Below, in pieces: positions 26,358 through 37,828 of a DNA stretch of 64,000 nucleotides. A program made the translations under genes and the position numbers. Source of the DNA: Casuarina equisetifolia (taxonomy: Eukaryota; Streptophyta; Magnoliopsida; Fagales; Casuarinaceae); the NCBI GenBank assembly GCA_028551475.1, contig CM052356.1:23835884-23899883 (forward strand), in the 5' to 3' direction. Below the pieces are notes generated by a model, which was given only the letters and a program-made list of their open reading frames with translations, made no database searches and was not told the origin of the DNA. Each line of letters starts with the position of its first letter. The first letter of the stretch is position 1.

Positions 26358-29300
26358 ATGGCTGGGTACTCTCTTCTCTTTCTCTTTCTCTTTCTCTTTC
26401 TCTTTCTCTTTCTCTCTTACTCCCTCGTTACTCCGAGTTTCACGAGTCACAACAAGAATCGCATTGTGTCAGTAAGCGTTGAATCTGAAGACTTCTCTTT
26501 TGACCCGCTATTTCTGCACAAAAAGACCAGACAGTAAATGGCCAGTGTTATTGTCACTTTCCTATGACTGGATTTTCTTAAATTTCATTGGGTGTTTAAC
26601 AATATGGCGGGGAAGACTTTCTGGATAGTTATTGGGTCAAAATCTAGGGGATCAATGGCTGGAGAAAGAGTGTTTAGTCCTTGAGTCCTTGTGCTAGTTG
26701 ACGGTTACATTCTGAGGAAACTCTTTTTTGACTGATAGAGTTCACGTCCAACGTTATTTTTAGGACTGTCCTAAATCGAGGTGCAAATGGGGCATTTTAT
26801 TGGTTTACTTAGACACGTCTTTTGGAATAACTGGGAAATTATTATAGCGATGATTACAGAAATCTCGTGTGTAGATTGTCCATACTTGCTTGTATCTTAA
26901 CTGAGTAAGTTATCGGCTCTAAGCATCTAAGGGTGGGCTAAAAAATTGATTCTACAATGTTCACACAACTGCATAGTGGAAATAGTTTTAATTGCTTCTG
27001 ATATACCTGCATTACTTTTTCTAAGAAAGCCGAGGCACCATGGTCACCACATTCCTCTTGTCATCTCTGATTTTTGTTGGATGCAACAGGACATGGTATG
27101 GTTTAAATGGGTTGCAGGGACTTATACATTTTGCTATTTTTAGTAACTCTCTAGACTTCAATACTTGTTGAAATTGCAAGTATCTTGTTCTTTTGACATC
27201 AATAGTTTCTTTACTGATCTTCATTTACTTGCAACTTTAGACCTAGAGGATTGCTAATTTCGTCTTGACCTGGATTAGACCAGTGTTTTTGCTGTATTTT
27301 CTGGCGTATGATTGAAAGCACGTTATGATTCTTCCTAGAAGTAATATTTGTAAATTTTGCAGACCATCATGGTTGGTGGACAGTAACAGAATAGCAACAA
27401 AAATCAAGAGTGCATCTGGAACATTTCAGCCTGAAAGAGTTATATGGAAAAGTAATCCTACCAAAGCTTGTCCCAATTGCCAGTTCACGATAGACAACAG
27501 TGATGTATAATCCTTAAGTTCTCTTATGCTTTAATATGATCACCCGCTCTAATCCTGAATGATTAAAAGAAATAATAAGTTGTTTATAATATGAAATTCA
27601 GTTTGACTTGTTGAAAAATTGGTGAAACTGAAAATGATATACTGTTTATTCAATGTTTACAATTTTTTTTTTTTTAAGATGACAACTGCTGTTTCCACAC
27701 TTGTTGTGTTGTTTCTTTTTGTTTTCCTCGTACAAGAAAATTTCCTTTCTTCCTTTTATTTTTCTAAACTTGCTTATATCTGCCAAGCCACAAGCTTCTA
27801 TTTTTATTCACATTTCTTTTCTTTTGTGCCGGTAACTTCCTGTGTTATTTTGTTTTGTTCAATTCATTTATTCAAGTGGGTAGAAACTAATGCTGACTAA
27901 TTTATGCTGGCTGATTAGTATGCCGTTTTGCAGCATAAAACTGTATTATGTTTGCATAATTGTTTTTATCGTAGAATTGATAAAGAAAAGTTTGTTGATA
28001 GTGCTTAAATTTCACTAAATTTTTAAGGTCTACTTGGTGAAATGTTACATAATAAAGTGAAGCTAAGGTGTCCTATGCTGAGATTGATATATGAATGCTT
28101 ACGAAGAAAATAAGTCAGTATCTTCTTTTCCTGGTTTGTTAAAAAAATCATCAGCATTCTAAGTTACACATTTGCCCCATAACTACACTAAATTCAAACA
28201 AAAGAGACTTTCCTTTTCTTCAATAGAAATATGTAGTTCTTGGTCAATAAGGATGCATCAATCACTTGTCAGTTTCTAGATGCCTTTGCAAAGTTTCAGA
28301 TTCTGTCAGTCACATGTAAACACTGCTGTGAACACAGCAAAGCATTCCATAATATATGTTGGTTTACACAAGTACCTTTTCTTATAACTTAAAGAATATC
28401 AACCTGTAAACTTCTTGATCATATGACTAGACAACATTATATTTTATCAATATGGTTGCTAGAGATCTGAAGACACTTCTGAGTAGAAATATTTTTCATA
28501 GAATTCCTTGATTGTGAAACTTATATTATATAAATTCCTAGGACATGCCCTCTACTGACACGATTGAGGCAGTCAATTACTTGCAGTATTAAATGAATCA
28601 ACTATGCTTTCTCAATGCATGGTACTTCACATGCTCACTCAGGTTATTGTGTTTGTGCAAAGCCTAGGAAAAAAGTCGTGTGCTTGCTTTCAGATTTCAC
28701 ATAAATGCACTAGCAGGAGAAAAGAAATATACTTCTGTTTTCATGGTTGTTTGCATCATATACTACTTTTACTATGGTAGTGTAAACACTGATTTTAAAT
28801 TTGTATAATAATTACCATAAGTAGCACTAGATTTCTTTTCGGATTTCTGTCTGAGGAAGATGTTTATGCAGCATATTCAGTAGTCTATTCTGGTAGAACA
28901 GAAATCAAGTGGAATTTTTCAGTTCATGCTTTTAGTTGTGTGCTCATAGCTTAACCAAATTGAAAGAACATCAAAATTTACCCCACAGCTAGCTTAACCA
29001 TTTGTTTAGATTTTAGTTGATTCACCTCTCAATTGAATCAGATTGGTATCAGCCCGTAAAATATTGAACCGCACTTGATCTTTCCAGGATATCAGCATCT
29101 TATGGGATCACCATTACTTGACTGTCAAGTTAGTTGTAAAGGTTAAGCTAGTTAAACAGGACTTTGAATTTTACTTATTCTTTTTGAATATGATAAGCTC
29201 GCAGCTCTTTGTTTTCTCCCTTATAGATGTTTAGAAGTGCACTTTGTAAATTGGGATTGGGCAAGGTGCTGCGTTTTGAGAAGTTTCAACCAAAATCTGA

Positions 29301-31306
29301 AGATTTTGGTGAGCTTCCAAAGGGAAAACTTGATTTTTCTTGCCCAGTATTGTCCAAAGAATTGTCTAGTATTGCTTAATTTTTCTAGTCGTTGGAAAAA
29401 CTCTAGCAGCTATAAATATTCAGAATATTTGGATCCTGTCAATTATTAGGTTGTTCAAGAGTGGCCTGGACTACCTCGAGGTGTGAAGTTTGATCCATCT
29501 GATCCAGAGATTATCTGGCACTTACTTGCAAAAGTTGGACTTGGAGGTCTTAAAGCCCATCCTTTTATTGATGAGTTCATCCCAACTGTTGAAGAAGATG
29601 ATGGAATTTGTTATACGCATCCACAGAACCTACCAGGTCAGTTGCGGGGGAGGGAAGGGAAGGGGTGCTGGAGCTAGTTTTTCTTTGATTTCTGTTTTGT
29701 TAATTTTTGCTTAGTAATTGCAAATGCCAATTTTGAATATTGTCAAGGTGTCAAGCAAGATGGAAGTGCATGTCATTTTTTTCATAGAGCAATCAAGGCT
29801 TACAATAGGGGAAGTCGTAAGCGTAGAAAGATACATGGTGATGATTGTGGTGATGTACGCTGGCACAAGACTGGTCGGACCAAACCAGTGATCTTGGATG
29901 GGTTTCAAAAAGGGTGTAAGAAAATTATGGTTCTGTATATGGCCATGGTCAAAGGAGGAAAACCGGAGAAAACTAACTGGGTTATGCATCAATATCACCT
30001 TGGAACTGAGGAGGATGAGAAGGATGGGGAATATGTTATCTCTAAAATTTTTTACCAGCAGCAGCAGCAGCAGCAAGTTAAGCAAGGTGATAAAGCTGAT
30101 CAAGATTTCCCTGAAAGTATCGATCCAATGCTTGGAAAAGCAGATCCTCACACTCCTATGTCTGTAACCCCTGACCCTCCTCGTACTGAAAGGCGTCACT
30201 CAGACTTTGATCTTGGACAGGATGCTACTGTTCCAGTTCCTATTACTCAGGTAGCACCTTTGTCCCTCTCATCCCCAAGATCCCACAACCAGCCTGCACA
30301 CCATACCAGCGCCCCGCTCCCTCTCCAAACAAACAAACAACCCCCCCCCCCAAAAAAAAAATGATGAAAGAACACAACCTGCATGAATTATTAAATATGC
30401 TGTCATACTTTCTGGATTGTTTCATAAGTCATTAAGATGCCAATGAGAGGATAGCTTTTTCGGATGTAGTTTTGTATTTCTTACCTGTGATGATAAGTAT
30501 TTCTCTAGAAGAATTTAGATGTTGCATGCTTAAACTGATTACAGCAAATTCTCAAGACATAGGTTACAGCAAATTCTCAAGCTAGTTGCTGAAAACATTA
30601 CCCCTTTTATGTTTTGATACGTTTGTTATATGTAAGACAATCTATTGATCTTCTTTTTCTTTTTTCCCACCTTTGTTTTCTAACTGAAGTCTCCTGAGAC
30701 TGGGTGCATGGAAAATGAGGTCCTACCTGAACATGAAAAGTCTGATTTTGATGATCACTCCAAGACTGAAAATCATACTGGTGAAGTGATGAATAACACT
30801 GATGTTCATGTCGATGAAGATCCAAAATGGTGGGACAGTGAGTCACAGAATCTTTTGGACTCTCAACAACTAGTGGAAGGGATGTCTCTGTGTGATGATC
30901 TTCTCCGCAGCCAGTCTCCAAATAGGGATGAAAATGGGAATGATGGAGCAGGGATGCGCAGGCCTTGTCTTTCTGATTATGCTGAGTTAGGAGCTGATCA
31001 TTTGAAGAAGGATCTGGAGGAGTGCCAAAATCTTGCCCTTGATCCAGCAAACTTAGAACTTGATACACCTCCAGAGTTCCGACTGAGCCAGCTTGTAAGC
31101 TTTATTCTTTGTCTTTTTGTCTTTTTTATGTTAAAGTAATGGAATTCTAATGGTGTCTCTGAATATCCTTTGATTTTTTCTTTGCTTTTCCTCTGTTCCT
31201 TTGTTTTTGTGCTTGGAATTGATTACAATTCTTTTCTCAAATGGTTTTGTAGGAATTTGGATCACAAGAAAGTTTTATAGCGTGGGGTGGAGGCAAGGTG
31301 ATTTAA
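26358..31306 (+). CDS. SOG1: SOG1-like NAC-domain DNA-damage transcription factor
   Basis: Six coding exons (26358-26365, 27363-27504, 29450-29636, 29748-30250, 30690-31094 and 31253-31306) give 432 residues. Exon 1 holds only eight coding bases; its MAG joins [14 protein letters not shown] in exon 2, matching the SOG1 N-terminus. The NAC domain starts with [20 protein letters not shown] (residue 51 on) and carries [13 protein letters not shown] and [13 protein letters not shown] glutamine run follows FY near the NAC end. The C-terminus has five SQ dipeptides, at serines 332, 338, 354, 413 and 419, placed like the ATM target sites of Arabidopsis SOG1. SOG1 is the plant counterpart of p53 in role: a nuclear activator of repair, arrest and endoreduplication genes after DNA damage. 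The acceptor before exon 4 (TGTCAAG) is pyrimidine-poor but the only one that keeps frame. Confidence 0.95.
26371..26417. repeat. TCTCTT pyrimidine microsatellite
   Basis: A run of TTTCTC-type hexamers starts a few bases after the splice donor of the eight-base first coding exon of the SOG1-like gene, in intron 1. A leader-intron pyrimidine tract of this kind is common in plants. No specific role can be shown. Confidence 0.85.
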
Positions 31307-32309
31307 CTAAATACGGTCAGGTATTTTCAATCATACCATTACTTTGTGGCCGTTTTTGTGTAGACTTTGCCTACTAGAACCTTTTCTGGCTCCAAGTGTG
31401 CTTTTGGCCAGAGAAGTAGAATTGTGTAATTTATATGGCAAAGTACAATCTAGCTCGCAACTTGAATTTTAATCGATGGCAACCAAGTTACTATTTGTAT
31501 TACCCATGTTATAAATTATGCTTTTTGGGTTGGAAATAGATCAGTTATTAAATGTTCTAGCAAAGTACAGAGTCTCTATATTTGTTTTCTCAGAACTTGC
31601 TCGGACGCTTGATAGTAGCTGACTCAAATTTATGCTCAGCTATCATCATTGGCCGCAAAAGTCACCATTCGATGTAACAGTGCTTTATAAAAGATTACTG
31701 TTTATTTACTCTGCAGTGGCAAGTTGTAGGATAGAACGCAATAAAGGTCTAAGCTCAATGGACCTTGTAGTGGGAGTGCGATGACTGCTGTATGACAATA
31801 TTAGCCAGATTGATTGCACGACTCAATCAGAGCAGAGCTTGGATTGGGATAAGTGAACAGTGATAGGAACACGCAACTACGAGGCCTTGCGGACCACACA
31901 AGTCTCTTGAAAATGGCCATAGCAATTAGTCAAAAGAAGATCCTGAGTGCTTACTGTCTTGTTCTTAGGCAGCATGATTGGTCCCGGTGACCAGCAAATC
32001 AGGCCTCGCTTGGCAGCCGGCCAGCATGTTGTGGGGCATCTTGGTGATTAGCGATACCGGCCCATGATTTTTGTAACATTGCTCCGGCGGCATTACTGGG
32101 CCATGGCGGCACAACTCAGACTATCTTTGATACCAAATGTGCTTGGACTTCAGTTCAGCTCGGACAGCTGTAGTTACCTACCTTTTAACTTCCAAGAACG
32201 CGTGTCACGTAGTTGTGTTTGAATCGTCATCAATCTCCCGACCAAATAAGTATCCGACAAATCTTATCTCTACGTACTACTACTAATATCTAGTATTTTC
32301 ATTTAGCAA
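31307..32309. other. 3' flank of the SOG1-like gene
   Basis: This holds the 3' UTR and downstream spacer of the SOG1-like gene. No ORF of note, RNA gene or repeat boundary is recognised. Confidence 0.4.
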
Positions 32310-33050
32310 ACGACCACCTAAATCAAAATATGTTAAATATCTCATTGATTTTTGTCATCATGAACATATATAATCTATAAAGATATAAAGCACTTACCGA
32401 AACACCGTCCTATTGATTATGAGAGACCTCGACTAAAAAACTTTAGAATAAAATTAATATGCTTAAGAAGCCATTATCTCGTTCATTCGAAAACTGTCAA
32501 TCCATTTCATTATCATTAACAAATGTGAGATAAAAAGAATAACATGCTTGGTGATATATTATTTGGATGATTATGAGACTAAGATTATATTAGTGTAAAA
32601 TATGACTTAACTGCACTAATATTTAATACGCTTAGTAAACCATTTGCGACTGTAGGTCAATTATGTTATCCTTAGTGAATGTAAGATGGAAAGATATAAT
32701 TTTCAAACCTTCTTCCTAGGATTAGAAGACACCTAAATTAAATTATTTTTGTATAAAATAAAACCTAAATACGTTAATGTGGGAACCACAATCTCAATCA
32801 TTCAAAGATTATAAGTCAATTCTTTTGTCATGACTGATGTAAAATATAAAGATACAATATATGTAGCGACCCGTCATCTTATTATCACAAGACACTTAAA
32901 CAAAATTATCATAACACAAGAGAAGACCTAAATGCATCGATATATAATATGCTTAATGAACCAATATTTTATTTATTATCAAACTAGAAGTCAATTGCTT
33001 TATCTAGAGTTTATATAAGATAATCTTTATATTAACCATCATAATGCTTT
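32310..33050. repeat. Degenerate satellite-like tandem repeat, about 160-175 bp period
   Basis: At least four diverged units, plus a partial one on the left, can be aligned by eye. A GTCAAT(T) core recurs at about 32496, 32656, 32815 and 32990. Upstream of each is a GCTTA or CGTTA block with AACCA or AGCCA, and downstream a TGT-AGAT-A-AGATA block. Units are AT-rich and heavily mutated. No coding sequence is present. It may be an old local satellite or the interior of a decayed transposon. Confidence 0.7.
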
Positions 33051-34935
33051 CATACAATCGATTAACAACTACGTGGTCTCTGGGTATTTATTAAAAGAGA
33101 AATGATGGCATTAGTTGTTAAAGAGAACTACTTGTTATTTCTCATCGTTGCCACGTGCATGCTGTGATGTGGACTGCGAAGAAGGGGGTGAAGAGATAAG
33201 CATCGTGTTGGAGATTAGTGGAGGGCACGATGAAGAGAATGTGCCACGTGTAGGGACCGCGGTGGGTCCCTTGTTTTTTGACTGAAAAAGAATCGGACGG
33301 TATGTGGTAGGGGAGGCGCACGTGGGCACCATAAGGCTGCCAGTTTGACCAGTTACGCCCTGTCTGTCCTTTTTCCATTAGATAAGTGTTTTAATGTTAA
33401 TGAAGAGAAACGGTGTCGTATGGAGTTCCAATAATTGGGACCCCGTATTCCGCTTCTGCACCCTGACAAATCTGACCCATCTGATTCAAAGTTTAGCTGT
33501 TCTCGCATGTCGACTGAAACGTGTCAGTTGGCTATTGGGGTAGTAGGTTTTGAGCTTTATTTTCCTCAATTCTCTGGTTCACTGCAAGCCTAAAGGAACG
33601 GAACAGACAAAAGTGGGAACAGCATACTCTGTAGGATGTAGACCCAGAAGCAATAGGGTTTAACGGTACACGTGTCGCACGTGGTGTGGGTCGGAAGGCA
33701 ATAATTCAACTGACCCACAAACACGTTTTTGACCACTGGACCCTCACAAGTTGTCCCCCCTGACGCCCAGAGGAGGGCGGGGTGCCCTGAACTGAAGGAA
33801 AGACAATTCCTTGCGTTAACTATGATTAAATATGAACTTATGTTGTTTGGTTGAAGACAACAGGATCGCAGATAAGGTTTTGATAGTGATTGCCCAACGG
33901 TCTCTGTTTTTAATTCTAGCTTCTTCCAACTTCTGTTTAGACCTAAGGATAGGGATATGAAAAAGGCCCCCTTTTTGATGGGCTTTCGTCATTAAGTGGC
34001 TTAGAATAAAACATCTAACTGTATTATCTATGATGCATGGTTTTTCATTTGTATTTACTTTTGGGACATGTTATCTATTCTACTTTAGAGACATGGTATC
34101 TATCTATAATACATATACATATATATATATATATATATTCTATCACTTACGAATTTTTAAATAAATTTTTTTATTTAAATATCATCTTTAAACTAAAATA
34201 TAATAAATTGTATCAAAAAGATAAAAAAGATCATTTTAATCATATAAAAAAATTAACTACTTTTCTCGATTAAAGTTGATCTTTGAGACGAAAGCTCATT
34301 TATGTTTTAACATCTTCTAAACTGTAATTAGCATATCTATTTTTCCTTTCTGTCTTGTTTTAAAACTGTTAAAATTTAAATGTATTTCATATTCACAATT
34401 GTTAAAGACACTCTTTCCTTGAAAGCCTCATGACTGGCAAGACTGCTGTGTGATCGGGAGTTCCGGTGGTACTACTCTCAGTGGAACACCATTTCTGGGA
34501 ATCTGATCCTTTGTTAGCAGATTCAACGAGTTGTGTCGTGTGGGGTATGGAGAAAGAGATTCCGAGAACGAGTTGCTTTGAGAAGACGATGGCTGAACCA
34601 ATCAAACGAGACAAATGAAGAGATTTTAACAAGGTTAAGGCCACATTCATGACGATCATGGAAAACTAATCTGCATCTACTGATTTCTTGACAGAAAGAG
34701 AATAGCGTAGACGAAGTAGATAGAAATGAATGAAGAAGATCGCAAAGACTATATATTGCTTGGAATATAACATCTGTTTTCTGATATACATCTAGAACTT
34801 AAAGCCAAACTGATACAAAATTTTCGAAGCTTTTCCCGAGAATATCCGCAGCTGCTATGTACACTCCACCGGAGAAGGAGAAGGAAAAAAAAAAGAACGA
34901 ACTCCCATCCTCGTTGCCGTCGCCGGAACTAACTT
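33051..34935. other. Spacer with five CACGTG elements
   Basis: No gene is supported, although an 85-codon minus ORF at 34402-34659 lies just beyond the DVL stop and could sit in its 3' region. Five exact CACGTG palindromes fall within 532 bp: 33152, 33245, 33319, 33669 and 33678. A TA-rich microsatellite is at 34111-34139. The stretch is 3' of both neighbouring genes, so the G-box cluster has no obvious target. Confidence 0.5.
34111..34139. repeat. ACATAT/TA microsatellite
   Basis: An ACATAT stretch runs into an uninterrupted TA dinucleotide run, in AT-rich spacer sequence. Confidence 0.85.
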
Positions 34936-35064
34936 TCAGTCATGCCAGCAAAGGAGCATGACAACACATCTCCTTATTATGTATAGCTTTGCCCGCTGTT
35001 CTCTGAGGACCTCTCCAAGACCTTTGGACGAAAGCCTTCTCTTGGCTGCACTACTCATCTTCAT
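34936..35064 (-). CDS. RTFL: DVL/ROTUNDIFOLIA-like small peptide
   Basis: A single uninterrupted 42-codon frame runs from ATG at 35064 to TGA at 34936. Its C-terminal half, from [20 protein letters not shown] (residues 14-33) to the closing CWHD, is the RTF/DVL domain, which is highly conserved across land plants and ends in a hydrophobic cysteine-containing segment. DVL/RTFL peptides associate with the plasma membrane and restrain polar cell proliferation; overexpression alters leaf, fruit and inflorescence shape. The N-terminus is short and basic. A second in-frame ATG at 35058 would drop only two residues. A symmetric CTTATATAAG TATA box sits about 120 bp upstream, supporting a short transcript. 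Confidence 0.93.
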   Translation of the reverse strand: MKMSSAAKRRLSSKGLGEVLREQRAKLYIIRRCVVMLLCWHD

Positions 35065-35181
35065 CTCTTGAACTTTCTCTCTCTCGAGGAATCAAGAAAC
35101 AAGTTTTCTCTTCTTCTGTTCCGAGAGGGAGCAACAACGTTGATCGGCACTGATCTGAGAAGGCAAGGGAGAGGGAAGGGT

Positions 35182-35191
35182 CTTATATAAG
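35182..35191 (-). promoter_or_regulatory. TATA box of the DVL/RTFL gene
   Basis: CTTATATAAG is palindromic and so reads as a TATA box on the minus strand. Transcription would start near 35155, leaving a leader of roughly 90 nt before the peptide ATG. Confidence 0.6.
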
Positions 35192-35345
35192 GGTGAAGGA
35201 CGCCGTTGGTCTAGTAAAGAACCAACGATGGGACATGAAAGGGCGTGCAGTGCCCCCAAACCCACCAGACAAAGCCAAATGGGCCCCAACCCCACTTGGG
35301 AATCCATTCCCCAACGCCAAGTAAACGACGAAACAATCCCAACAA

Positions 35346-35431
35346 GCTCTCTCTCCCTCGCTCGCTCTCCCCCTCTCTCTCTCTCTCTACGTCTCTCTCT
35401 CTCTCTCCTTCTCTCTCTCTTTGCCTGCTAT
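35346..35431. repeat. TC-rich microsatellite
   Basis: An interrupted TC/CT dinucleotide tract (GA on the minus strand) lies about 280-370 bp upstream of the DVL/RTFL start codon. GA-rich tracts can bind BBR/BPC proteins in plant promoters, which would be consistent with its place, but this is inference. Confidence 0.8.
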
Positions 35432-37828
35432 GTCACACTCCATATTCCTACTAGACGTACACATTTCCCACCAGCGTAATGGGTCGGCCATTAGTTCTAT
35501 AAGGTACTGGATTTCCGTAGTTTATGAGGATACGTTTAATATCTATAAGATAAGGTGACTGTTATTGATTTAACAAGATATTTATTGTCATTTCTTGGTG
35601 GATTGTCTCCAGATTTTTGCCGACTCCGTCCAAGATGACCATTTTCAATTATCTGGATGTGTTTGGCTGCTTGTAGATGTCGATCAAAAAGATAGAAGGA
35701 TACATTCAGGATTCTAAATCTTGTCTACTGATTCAACTGGTTGGACCAATTTGGTCGAAAACCCGACATCTCTCATCCACACTCTGAAAATTCAGAAACC
35801 AATCGAGTTCTAATTTGGAATTGGATTCCTTCACTTACCCAGAAAAGGAAAAACTTTCTTCTACTCCTGATCCAAATTTTTGGGTGGAAGTAAAACAAGA
35901 TTACTTAATTATGGATCCATAAATACTGCAACATGAGCAAATAATTGTCCTGAAATATCTATAGCCTAATCAATTTTTATAGAAAATGCTCGAAACCCAT
36001 CAAGTGATCGATTAAATTATATGCGGTCAAATCATACTTACCGAAAATCAAAGCAAACACCCACTTGCCTTGTCTCGTGAGGACACCAGCTTCCATGAAC
36101 CCCCATTCTAATAAACAATCATTATGTCTTCTACACTCTCTTTGAGCAATTTTAAGCTGTCAAACAGCACTACTGCTTACCAGTGTTTGCTCTTTCCGCT
36201 TTTTTTGAAAGAGCAGACAGGATATGGAGATGCTATATGTAGTGTTTGTAAGCCATTGAACGCATCTGATCTTAGTTGTCATACAGATTTGGACTGTGGA
36301 ATCGCTTCCTTAAAATGATCTTTGAAATCCCAGAGCTAACAAGATGATTCTTTGGTTTTTAGGAATCTGGGTCTTCAACATATGATCAAACAGCAAACTC
36401 AAGAGGCATACCAGTTTACAAGCTGTAAGCTATATGCAGAGATGCCACCCAAAAAAGCTGTAAGCTTTTTGACGGAATGCATACAATAATATATGCTGCA
36501 TAAAGTGGGAGACACCGAAAGCTTCGGGAACCAAACTAGATTAGAGACAACGCTGATAAAACTAATCTGCAAAATGCACTTTAAACAATGTGTCCCCTCG
36601 TTTAATTTGTAGTGTCCCATGCTGTGTTTATTATACTGTCTCAGCTTAAAAAATGGTCTGGTTGTACTGAACAAGGAGGTCAGAGTTGCACGTGAAGGTC
36701 TCGTGATTTACAATGCCATTGCCTGCGAAATACTCAATACAAAGTCTTATTTAAGTGTTATCTGTAAGCCTCGAATCACATAGTTTATTAACAACTCCAC
36801 CACACCTATTGTTGGCTCTTGCTTACCGAGGAGCTTCGTCCCCACGTGTAGTGCTTCCACCTCTTTCCATTAATGTATAGCCTTTGCCCTTCTAATCATT
36901 CAAACGGCCATTATGCAGCATGACTTGAAGTTAACAGATTCTCCATGTGGAAACATCAAAGGCCTGTACGATTCTGATTACAATTACAGTTGTCTTCGTT
37001 AAACGTGTTGTTTGTATCATACTTTGACAGCCTTGGCTTTACAGGTATCTTGTATAATCCGCGTCGTCATCGGATTCTGAGTTAGTACAGCTTTCTCACT
37101 GCACGAACGAGCCTTTGCATATAAGATCTGTGGGCTTGTTGACTATTTGAAACCAGCAATGTCATCGCTGGTTTGGAGATTATACAAGATTTTAGTATCC
37201 ATGTCAAACTTAAATCCCCGTTTTTACAGCATATTAAGCAGTGAACACTGGTGGCGTGGGTCATTTCCTTTTATAACCTTTCTACAGTCTATCTTCTGTT
37301 CTTTCATGTTTAAATTGGCAATTTGTACTCGTTTCCATAGAAAATATCCTTCATTGTAGTTGATATTCTTCAGTCGAATCATCATTCGGAGGAGAAAAAG
37401 AAGGCGGCAAACTTGGGTGCACTTCTCTCGAGTAAGAAAAGCTTTAAAAACACTTACTTATTATTGAAGGCGACAGGTATGATTTAGTATTTCTTAGAGG
37501 AAAAGAGCAAGTTCCCCAAATGTGAATCAAAAAGTTATTCCATATAGCCGACAGTGGAAACATCAAGGAATGTGGCACAGGTTTGATTTAATCTTTTTCT
37601 CGAGTAATGTAAAAGACATAGCACGCTTCAGTTCATTAAACAACGTTCAGCAGAATTGTACTCCATGAAGGTGCTCAGACGTGCGTTAAAGGATTCCTGG
37701 CATCTTTCATTGGATTACAGCTAATTCCTTTCATTGTAAAATATTTTTCTATTCCATCAAGAAGGCTGGGAAATCACAGATGTACAAAAAAGAAAAAAAA
37801 AATCAGTAGTATTATCTATTCACAAAAT
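35432..37828. other. Spacer upstream of DVL/RTFL and downstream of STN7
   Basis: About 2.4 kb with only small, unrecognised ORFs. A 13-bp perfect inverted repeat (37047-37059 and 37178-37190) encloses a second 8-bp stem-loop. The right end probably contains the STN7 3' UTR. Confidence 0.4.

Noticed and set aside
26334..26537. A leucine/phenylalanine-rich 67-codon frame overlapping the SOG1 start
   Set aside because: It is a read-through of the TCTCTT microsatellite in intron 1; the splice donor at 26366 and the SOG1 N-terminus explain the ATG.
34402..34659. An 85-codon minus frame 3' of the DVL/RTFL gene
   Set aside because: No recognised product; more likely in or near the 3' untranslated region.
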